Origin: Allomyces macrogynus ATCC 38327
Taxonomy: Eukaryota; Blastocladiomycota; Blastocladiomycetes; Blastocladiales; Blastocladiaceae
Direction: 5' to 3'
Length of the DNA stretch: 17,005 nucleotides
NCBI GenBank assembly: GCA_000151295.1
Contig: GG745328.1
Coordinates: 711,865-728,869 of the forward strand
Shown: positions 9,701-17,005 of the stretch, piece after piece
How the letters are laid out: each line of letters begins with the position of its first letter
Position numbering within the stretch: the first letter of the stretch is position 1
Made by a program: the position numbers and the translations under genes
The notes under the pieces: generated by a model
The model's database searches: none
Told to the model about the DNA's origin: nothing
The model's input: only the letters and a program-made list of their open reading frames with translations

Positions 9701-10909
9701 TCAAACGCAGCCGCCGCATTCGTACATGCTGCGACATTGACCGAGGCGAGGACGGTGCTCGTTGCCGGGCACTGGTCCAGGATGCGATCGCGCAAACTGG
9801 AGAGCTGCATCTCGGTTGCCGGTGCGCCAGGGAGGCCGACGAGCGAGGTCACAACATGCAATGGGATGCGGCCCTCTTGGATGACGGCAGCAAGGACCGT
9901 CGGCGAGAGGAAATGCGACAGGAGGACATAGTTCTCGGGGCCGTCGGCTGGCTCGTCGTCTGCCAAACGATGGAGAGTAAGCGCCAGTCACTGGAAGTCG
10001 CGATGCAATGCACACGTACCGAGCGGCGTCACCTTGACCTTGGGAATGGCGCGGTCGCGAAGCTTGCCCTTTTGCTTGGGTGCCGGCGCGTCGTTGCCGC
10101 CAACGGCAGTTTCGGGTCGAGCTCCACCATCTACACGGGCGAAAAACAGGCAACCCGAGTAAGCTGCGGGCGCAACTAATGCGCGCGATACGCCACCAAG
10201 CACGCACCTTTGCCGCGCTTCCCCGCCGACTTGGGCGCATCCCGCCCATCCTTCTTCCCACCCGCATCCGCGCCCTTCCCCGCGTCCTTGTCGTCCTTCT
10301 TTCCAGCCGCACCCCCGCCACTGCCACCCTTGGAACTCGCCATGGCCATCGACTCGGTCTCGGCTGCGAGCGTCGCCGCCGCCGCATCCTTGGCGACTCG
10401 TTTCGCCTCGAGCGCATTCGCCCGAACGCGCAGCAGGAACTGGTAGAGCAGCCGCACCATGAGCTGGTCGGGCAAGTCAGTGCCGCGCGGATTGCTGTCG
10501 AGGAACGATTTGGCGTCGCGGCACAGGTCGTTGGTCTTGACGTGTTCGTTGATCCATTCGAGGAACTCGGACTTGGTCACGAGCAAGAAGCGTTTGCGGA
10601 TGCCGCTCGAGATGACGTCGTGGAAGTCGGCGAGCCACGCGGTCACGTCCAGGTCGGCCGGAGTGTCGGGAAAGACGGCGCCGATCCACGCATTCCAGTC
10701 GTCCTGTGCGGTGGAGAAGAAAGAGGGAGTGAGGAACTGGTACGACGTGCGGTGATGAAGGGCATGAGCGTCGGTAGTACGTCAATCAGCGGCATGTCGG
10801 CCATGACGCCTTGACTGCTCGACGCGTTGGGGTCAGCAACCACGACGGGCGGGACCGGTGGCGTTGCAGCGCCCTTGTCGGCCGCCACGGCAGGCGCCTT
10901 CTTGGACAT
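6748..10909 (-). CDS. SPAG17: SPAG17/PF6-like axonemal central-pair protein, seven exons, ~1222 aa
   Basis: Exons (minus): 10909-10781, 10703-10208, 10130-10020, 9959-9536, 9380-9152, 9102-8131, 8055-6748. All junctions are GT-AG and phase-consistent, giving 1222 codons. SPAG17/PF6 proteins are scaffolds of the C1a projection of the flagellar central pair, controlling beat waveform. Supporting features, in order: a helical N-terminal region (FLDSNPRGTDLPDQLMVRLL) followed by a Lys/Gly-rich KKDDKDAGKGADAGGKKDG linker near residues 170-205; a helical middle; from about 465 many short strand-turn units built on DGT/DGV (AADGTTMYLG, VDGTVTP, HRDGTVIR); then RFYRYPRIAPSIRDSIKRAW and a disordered tail. 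This order matches my knowledge of SPAG17, but no alignment was possible. At 1222 aa it is about half the usual length (over 2000). The first and fourth introns are the least certain. It sits head to head with an outer-arm dynein gene, which supports a flagellar role. Confidence 0.72.
8056..8130 (-). other. Probable stop-free in-frame intron (75 nt)
   Basis: Reading straight through this segment leaves the SPAG17-like frame open, but the insert (VRPALLLFVCGTQFLTF...) is a T-rich hydrophobic run unlike the protein around it. It is bounded by GTGCGC and GACAG in phase 0 after ATG and before GTC AAC, contains CTCAC near its 3' part, and has the same length as the other introns (70-80 nt). It is therefore better treated as an intron than as coding. 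Confidence 0.7.
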
Positions 10910-11211
10910 GGTCGAGAGTTGGTACTTGGCAGTCGCGCGATGGAGCGCTACTTGTCCAACTCACGGTCCCGGCGTGTCGGAATTCCTTTCTGGTGCTGGG
11001 CCAATGGACGTTGATATCGTTGCGCGCCAATGTATGCCGGACGCCTTGCGGCTAGTTGATCTTAATTCAAGACGTGTGTTCGACGCCTTCGAGTCTTCCG
11101 CGTGCGGCGGGTCGTTGACATTGACGGCGATCAGCGTTTCGATACGCGGTACATTTAGATAACGTGACCGCGTCCGAAATAACTTCATTCCCGTTTTTGC
11201 CTGATCTGCAC

Positions 11212-11306
11212 GCAACCGCCGGCGGCGGCCGCTCGCTCCAGCTCCCTCCTCACCCAACCGCTGCAACTGCAACTGACCACACTGCAACGGAAACGACGCT
11301 TGCAAC
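11212..11306 (+). repeat. Cluster of five GCAAC elements
   Basis: GCAAC occurs at 11212-11216, 11263-11267, 11269-11273, 11284-11288 and 11302-11306, four times as TGCAAC. The first two TGCAAC copies are exactly adjacent. The element is one mismatch from the RFX half-site RGYAAC, the factor family that drives ciliary genes in animals. Full inverted X-box pairs are not seen, so a link to RFX is speculative. Confidence 0.5.
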
Positions 11307-11370
11307 CTCCCTGGACCCTGCCAACCCACTGTATTGCCGCATTTGCACCTCGAACGGCCAGACCTACCGG

Positions 11371-11440
11371 CCGACCGGGCTCCCCTTTTCCCCTCCGACC
11401 AACCGACCCCCTCTTCGCCGACCCCCCCTCTTTGCCGACC
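11371..11440 (+). repeat. Five CCGACC repeats in the DNAI1 leader
   Basis: CCGACC starts at 11371, 11395, 11403, 11418 and 11435, embedded in a C/T-rich stretch that ends seven bases before the DNAI1 ATG. The repeats probably lie in the 5' untranslated leader. They could be transcriptional or translational elements, or simple consequences of a pyrimidine-rich leader. Confidence 0.5.
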
Positions 11441-11446
11441 CTCAAG

Positions 11447-14010
11447 ATGAAGGCCATTCGGCGGGCCAAGGTGATCTGCGCCCGTCATCCTCAATCTGGT
11501 CAAGATCACATCTCTGATCCCAGCCGATCGTGGCCGTTAGATTGCCGAGCCGCCCAAGGAGGTCAAGGCCTCGCTCGGATCACTCAATGCGACGGGCAAC
11601 GGCGCGCTCATGGAAGGCGACCCCTCAGCCAACCCAGAATGGCTCCCGGTACACGCGACTCGTCGTCGTAAACCATTTCCGCGCGCGCACGCCCGCTGAT
11701 GCCGTTTCCTCGTGCTTCGGTAGCCCAAGCAGCTGCTCAAGCCGCCGGGCCAGCTGGCGCTCGCCGACAAGGAGCTCGACGAGGAACTCACGCGGATCTT
11801 GAATGCCAACAACCCGCACGCGCCGCAAAACATTGCGCGGTGGAACAACAAGGAGCAAATGTACAAAGCTACGCCCAACATGGAGCACATGGTCACGCAC
11901 TTTGAGTTTGAAGGGTTCGCATCTCCCTATTCTTCGTCATTTCCCCGCCGAGCGCTCACTCATTCCGCTCCGTTGCGTAGCTACCTCCTCTATAAGAACG
12001 ACGACAAGAAGCAAGAAGACGACGCGGCCGCCGCGGCCGCGCGTGCCGAGGGCGAGGCCAAGCCCGAGGGCTCTGAGGAGGGTACCACGACCGAGGACGC
12101 AGGGACCTCGACCGACGCACCCGCTGCAGTCCCGACGGCACCTGACGTGACGGCGCTGCAGGAGAGCAGAAAGACGAACAAGGCACCGGCGCGCAACCAG
12201 TTCAATTACTCGGAGCGCGCGACGCAGACGGTCAACAACCCGCTGCGGGTTCGTTATATTTGGGTGCCGGCAGGATGGGTTTGGTGCGCGGGACTGATGA
12301 TGCGAATGTGTGTAGAGCCGGTCGACCAACACGGAGCCGCCGCCCCACCGCACATTCTCGGGCGCCGTCAACCAGTGGTCGATTTACGATGCCTACATGG
12401 ACGACGCTCAGGCCAAGGAGCGGGCAAAGGAGAAGGCCAAGGTGCGTTGCGATCACTCATTTCCACCGTTTCTCGCACAGATTCTCACTTGCGGTTCAAA
12501 ACTCCCAATAGAACGCTGGTGCCAAGGGCCACAAGGACGACGACAAGCACCCGACGCTGGCCGCTGAGGCGCCACACGAGGACATGTACCACTCGTCGGA
12601 CTTCCGCAAGCGACTCGCGACTCTCGAGCGCATGGCCAACCAGAACACGTTTGACGAAATCACGCAGGACTTCAAGTACTGGGACGATGCGGCCGATGAT
12701 TTGCGCGAGACCAAAGAAGGCTCTTTGCTGCCGCTGTGGGAATTCACTTACCTCAAGGAAAAGAAGAAGATGGTGCTCGCGCTCGCGTGGAACCCGGCGT
12801 GCCCAGACCTGTTTGTCGTGGCCTTTGGGTCGTACCAGTTTGCGAAGCAGGGGCCCGGCGTGCTGTGCTGCTTTTCGCTCAAGAACCCGTCGTTCCCGGA
12901 ATTCACGTTCAACACGTCCGCGGGCGTGACTGCGATCGACGTGCACCCGAAACGGCCGCACTTGATTGCCGCAGGTCTCTACGACGGATCGTGTCTTGTA
13001 TTTGACCTGTCCGCCGATGCGGCCAACGCGCCGGCCGGACCCGCGACGAGCGGCGGAGCCGGGTGGGCCCTGCCTGCGGCCGGGTACGGCGCCGGTGGTG
13101 CTGGCGGGCCCGCGGCAACCAATGCCGCATCTGATGCGCGGTATCGGTCGGATATCAAGGCGCAGCACACGGACCCAGTCTGGCAAGTCGTTTGGCAGCC
13201 GGACGATTTGGACGGGAACCCGAACTTCTACTCGGTGTCGTCGGACGGTGCCGTCAAGCAGGCGATTTTGATCAAGAACGAGCTGATGCTCAGCGACGTG
13301 ATTGCGCTGCAGCGTAACGGCATGCCGCTCGCTGGCCTGTGCTGCGACTTCAACAAGGCCAATGATCACTTGTTTGTGGTCGGGACCGAGGAGGGCGCGC
13401 TGATCAAGTGCTCCAAGGACTACAACTCGCAGTATTTGCAGACTTTCGAGGTACGATTCGCGTTTGGGGGGGCTTTGTTCTCGTTCAGCTCCGCGCGACT
13501 GACCGCTCGCTTCGCTCCACTCCCGACTAGGGCCACGCCATGGCCATCTACCGCGTCCTCTACAACCCCTTCTACACATCGGTCTTCCTGACAGCCTCGG
13601 CCGACTGGACCGTCAAGCTGTGGGACCACACGTCCCCCAAACCCATCCTGCTCTTCGATTTCGGGTGCCCCGTCGCCGACCTCGCATGGGCGCCTTTCTC
13701 GTCGACCACGTTCGCCGTCGCCACGAACGACGGCAAAGTCGTCATCTACGACCTCGACGTGTCGAAATACGACCCGATCTGTGTCCAGCAGGTCGTTGGC
13801 GGGAAAACGCACCTGACACGGGTCGCCTTTTCGCCGTTCGACCCGGTTCTGGTTGTCGGGGACGACCGCGGCGTCGTGCAGGCGATGAAGTTGTCGCCGA
13901 ATTTGCGCCGGGCCGGGCGGGGTGGGGCGCAGCTGAGTGTGGATGACCAGCGGGACCGGCTGGAGAGGGTGGTAATGCTCGCACTGGGCAAGGGGAATCC
14001 GGGGCGGTGA
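11447..14010 (+). CDS. DNAI1: Axonemal outer-arm dynein intermediate chain 1 (IC78/ODA9 family), seven exons, 711 aa
   Basis: Exons: 11447-11470, 11541-11648, 11724-11914, 11981-12248, 12316-12441, 12512-13450, 13531-14010. All introns are GT-AG, 66-80 nt, and phases agree. The product is a WD-repeat intermediate chain that anchors and regulates outer dynein arms on flagellar doublets. Family hallmarks: residues 65-84 with ELTRILNANNPHAPQNI; FNYSERATQTVNNPLR at the end of exon 4; NQWSIYDAY in exon 5; ANQNTFDEITQDFKYWDD; then a beta-propeller from about 320, with LAWNP, SLKNPSFPEF, DPVWQVVWQ, SVSSDG, VGTEEGALIKCSK, TASADWTVKLWDH (573-585), WAPFSSTTFA and VGDDRGVVQAMKLSPNLR. Length matches human DNAI1 (about 700). 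Two features are lineage-specific: an Ala/Glu-rich acidic stretch (about 115-165) and a Gly/Ala-rich loop (about 407-450). The eight-codon first exon is the weakest part; its donor is GTGATC. Confidence 0.95.
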
Positions 14011-15173
14011 TGGGTGGGGGGGGGGGGGGGACTAGATCCGGATAGAGAGGGTCGCGGAGGAGGGGCGACGGGCGAACTTGCAATAGACTCGGCGTTTTTA
14101 TCGATAGAGATGAATTATCTTCGCGGTGGTCGTGCTCGTCTGCGTGCGCACGGCGACCGGCGAGCACGAGACGAGGGCAAGAGACGTTCCAAGCGCGTGC
14201 GCAAGCCGGAGGCAAGATCAGGATCGTGAGTCGGGAGATGCTCAATCCCTTGACGTGACACAATCTGACTTGGCAAGTGGACGGTAGCATCAAATAGAAT
14301 CCAACAAGCATGTCATTTCTCGCCGACCTATGTGGCCAGGCTACTGCTAGCCACCCGAGACCGATAAATATGGTTGGAGATGAGTTGGGCAGCGACTCGA
14401 GGAGAACGAAGGCCGCCCTCGGGAAGGCCAGCCAATGCGGCGCAGTACCGTCAATGTGATGTGACGAGCGCGGCTCCCGCTTTTGAGGATGGGATGGTGT
14501 TTTGAGACATGACAGAGCACGTTTACTTCGCTCGCTTCAGATTGACGCGACCCGCGAAAGATATTTGCGTCCGCGGAGAATGTGATGTTTACTGTTCGGT
14601 TTGGTTGAGCCGGGACGGTTCAACAAGTGCCTGCATGACATGCATCGCGACCATGCTTCAGGGCGCGTCGAAACGACTTCGGCTCGCCAAATGTGAGCTC
14701 TTGTGCGAGTGTCATGTCTGGAGCGAACAAGGGCATGTTGTCCGCGCCGGACAGTGTGCCTATGAGACAGCTTCGCAAAAATAGCGGGGTGCACGTTGTT
14801 TGATGCATGTTGTCGTGTTGAAGGTTCACAACACCGGCCGTCTTGCTTCTTCTGTTTCTTCTGTTTCTTCCATTTCGCTGCTGCGCACGGGCCTCGCAGG
14901 CTGACCGTGAATCATTAAATAACGCGAGAAGGGGGAAACAAAACCGTCATGTTGCAACAAACAGTTGTCGAAATTATATGCCAGTAGGGAGCGACGTTTT
15001 CCCACACAACCAAAGACGAATCATCCACAACGAACGAGGAGATTCCGGCCACCCACCCACGACCTGACCAGCAATCCCCGCCGTCCAAAACACGCCCAAC
15101 AATAGCAATAAATACCATCTCATTCCCATCCACCACCCGCCCGACCCGACCGAACCATGCCGATGCAACGCGC
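14011..15173. other. Convergent spacer, no supported gene
   Basis: This 1.16-kb stretch lies between the 3' ends of the DNAI1 gene (plus) and the kinesin gene (minus). It opens with a poly-G tract and is less GC-rich than the genes. A 91-codon open frame at 14509-14784 is Cys-rich (nine Cys), but it has no GC3 bias or recognisable domain. A short pyrimidine tandem run (CTTCTGTTT-like units) lies at about 14845-14870. TTTTTATCG near 14095 and, on the minus strand, TATTTATTGC near 15107-15116 are plausible 3'-end regions of the two genes. No tRNA-like motif was found. Confidence 0.55.
14016..14030 (+). repeat. 15-base poly-G tract just after DNAI1
   Basis: Fifteen G follow the DNAI1 stop by five bases (TGATGGGTG then the run), so the tract lies in the 3' untranslated region of the mRNA and forms part of a possible G-quadruplex with the preceding GGG and GGGG runs. 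The exact length may be unreliable. Confidence 0.9.
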
Positions 15174-17005
15174 TCACCCCGATTTGCTCGAATTCTTGCG
15201 CGCGGTCCCAATCTGGCACGCGTTCACCTTGGTCGCAAACCGCAGCGAATTCACCGTCTCGTTGAACGACTTTTCGAGTGGCGAGACGTTCACAAACATG
15301 AGCGTCTTGGAGTTGCCACCGAGCGACTGCTGCAACAGGTACGTCAGCTTCGAGTTGCGGTACGGCACGTGCGCGTCGCGGTTCGCCAACGCCACCATCA
15401 CGTCCCCGAGCGCCGACAATGACTTGTTGATCGCCTGCGTTTCCTTGAGCCGGTCGCCGACGGCGCCCGACTGGTTAAGCCGTTCGGACCCCGCGAGATC
15501 GACCAGGTTAATCGTGCCGCGCCCCGACTCGCCCGTCGTCTCGTTCACGCCATCAATCACGAGCGCAAACACCGAGTGCGACCGCGACGACCGCTCGTTC
15601 ATGTTGGTCGCGGCAACGGCGCGGTTGCGCGCAGCGCGCACGAGCATCGCGTGAATCTGCGCGGGCGACGTCACGTCGACGACCTTGGCCTCGGGCACGG
15701 TCGTCCTGCCCTGCGCGTGCAAGATCGTGTACTTGGCGGTCGGCGTAGCGGTATCGGCGAGCAGGTCGCGCAGCGTCTCGTTGTAGATTTCAATGTACTG
15801 CGCCTTGAACGTGTAAGTCCACCCTTGTTCCTTGAGCGCGGCGGCCGACGCAAAGATTTGGTCGACGGCGCGCGGGATCATGCCGCGGTGGTCGTCAGCG
15901 TAGGCGGCCGCGTTGAGCGCCGCTGCGTCGTCGACATCGATCAGCGCCGCGTCGGTCGGCGACGGGCCGGCGCCCTCCATCGTGAACGTCTTGCCGGATC
16001 CGGTCTACATCATCATCGAGCGCGTCAGTGTCATGCCTGAGAAAGAATCCCAATCGAGAAAAAAAAAAATCAGCAAACCGTACCTGGCCATACGCAAAGA
16101 TGCACACATTATACCCATCGAGCGCCGACTGCACGAGCTGCGAAATCTCATCAAACACAGCCGTCTGTGTCGCCGCCGGATCAAACACGCGATCAAACGC
16201 AAACGGCAACGCTTTCGTCACCGTCTTACTGCCATCTGCCGACTTGTTCACCTCGACCAGCTCGACTGCTTTCCCGGATGGCGCAAACACCATTCTCGCC
16301 ATTCTGTTCTCCTCCTTTTCCAGCTCCTTGGGCAGCATCGGGCGCACGCGGCAAAACACGCGAATGTTGCCTTTGAGTTCCTGGATCGTGTTGTGCAACT
16401 TGCGCCGCTCCGTCTCAGCGGCGCGCACAGCCGTTTCCAACTCGTCGACGCGCGCTGTCCGCACCTCGAGCTCGGCCGTCCTCGTCGCGAGCTCGGCCTT
16501 GGTCTCGTCGAGCTGCGTCGTGAGCACGCGCACCTTGGCCTCGAGCGACGTCGAGGCCACGGTCGAGGTTGACAATGCCGACCGTAAATTGACGACGTTC
16601 GCGTTGGCCGCGTCGAGCTCGTGTTTAAGCAACACGTTGCGCCGGTCCAGATCGTCGCGATCGAGTTTGAGTTGCGTGACTTCGGCCTGGTGCGTCGCGA
16701 GCGCGCGGTGCAGTTGCTGCTGGTGCCGGTCCTGCGCGAGGGCCAGTTCGTGCCGCAGTTGCGCGAGTTCATTGGCCATACCGTGGTTCTCCTGCGTTTT
16801 CGCATCGACCGTGGACTCGAGCGAGGTCTTGAACGATTCGAGCTCGCGAACTGCTACTTGATCAGTTTTGGGCGTGTGTGGGGGTACCGGGACGGACCGA
16901 CGCGAGACGAAGCAATCGAGAAGGTACGTACTGCGCTTATTGCTCTCCTTCAACGTATCCGCCAAATTCGCCGCCGTCTCTTTGTAACCCGCCATCGTGT
17001 CCTGC
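15174..17005 (-). CDS. Kinesin-14 (C-terminal motor, Kar3/KIFC1/Ncd type), 5' partial
   Basis: Visible exons (minus): 17005-16932, 16853-16084, 16004-15174; introns of 78 and 79 nt are GT-AG and phase-consistent. At least 554 residues follow the Met at 16995, which is probably internal because kinesin-14 proteins carry a longer N-terminal microtubule- or cargo-binding tail that would lie beyond the edge. Residues about 20-178 form a long coiled coil for dimerisation. The neck and motor start is ELKGNIRVFCRVRP, diagnostic of kinesin-14. The P-loop GQTGSGKT is split by the second intron after GQ. NERSSRSH (switch I), DLAGSE (switch II) and YRNSKLTYLLQQSLGG follow, and the protein ends soon after the motor at RFATKVNACQIG. 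These motors walk to microtubule minus ends and act in spindle assembly and nuclear positioning. A roughly 20-residue Ala/Asp-rich insertion follows TMEG, compared with KIFC1. The motif set is complete, so an active ATPase is expected. Confidence 0.95.

Larger units (their letters stand above)
10910..11446. promoter_or_regulatory. Divergent promoter region of two flagellar genes
   Basis: These 537 bases separate the start codons of the SPAG17-like gene (minus) and the DNAI1 gene (plus). Both untranslated leaders and promoters must fit here. CCAAT boxes lie at 11001-11005 and 11027-11031. Five GCAAC elements, four of them TGCAAC, lie at 11212, 11263, 11269, 11284 and 11302. Five CCGACC elements lie at 11371, 11395, 11403, 11418 and 11435 in the CT-rich leader before the DNAI1 start. 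No canonical TATA box is seen. Shared regulation is inference; the divergent arrangement and motifs are directly visible. Confidence 0.6.

Noticed and set aside
10910..11446. Full palindromic RFX X-box in the divergent promoter
   Set aside because: I looked for GTNRCC paired with RGYAAC at short spacing and found only single near-match half-sites.
12485..13579. 364-codon minus-strand open frame opposite DNAI1
   Set aside because: It overlaps a clearly conserved dynein intermediate-chain exon in antisense and also spans a DNAI1 intron boundary at each end.
14509..14784. 91-codon Cys-rich open frame in the convergent spacer
   Set aside because: It lacks GC3 bias, ordered Cys spacing or any recognised motif; TGC/TGT enrichment in a random frame is sufficient. 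It is weaker than the 6181-6690 remnant.
11447..17005. A functional flagellar gene cluster including the kinesin
   Set aside because: The motor is a C-terminal kinesin-14 with the usual spindle-type features and lies convergently past a 1.16-kb spacer, so there is no evidence that it belongs with the axonemal pair.

Overview
The window is eukaryotic, GC-rich nuclear DNA. It carries five intron-containing or long GC3-rich genes with short GT-AG introns, mostly 66-80 nt, several with a CTGAT-like branch site. Two genes are axonemal: an outer-arm dynein intermediate chain (DNAI1/IC78 family) and a probable SPAG17/PF6 central-pair protein. A third encodes a C-terminal-motor kinesin-14. A flagellated organism with compact genes and fungal-style introns fits best, so I suggest a zoosporic fungus (Blastocladiomycota or Chytridiomycota). 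That assignment is inference; another GC-rich flagellate is possible.

Layout. 1-587: CT-rich non-coding DNA. 588-1502 (-): unnamed coiled-coil protein. 1503-2413: divergent intergenic region with a strong minus-strand G-quadruplex motif. 2414-4938 (+): unnamed low-complexity protein whose reading frame shifts near 3412. 4939-6747: convergent spacer with lower GC than its neighbours, holding two decayed protein-like stretches, one Cys/His-rich, and a 17-G tract. 6748-10909 (-): SPAG17/PF6-like gene in seven exons. 10910-11446: 537-bp divergent promoter region. 11447-14010 (+): DNAI1 homologue in seven exons (711 aa). 14011-15173: convergent spacer opening with a 15-G tract. 15174-17005 (-): kinesin-14, with its 5' end cut by the window edge.

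How they fit together. The DNAI1 and SPAG17-like genes are head to head on one short intergenic region. Their products belong to different axonemal complexes (outer dynein arm and C1a central-pair projection), so a shared promoter would be a simple way to co-express them during zoospore formation. The intergenic DNA has two CCAAT boxes, five GCAAC repeats and five CCGACC repeats. The kinesin-14 converges on DNAI1 and is more likely a spindle or cytoplasmic minus-end motor. I found no mobile element with intact ends, CRISPR array, tRNA or rRNA.
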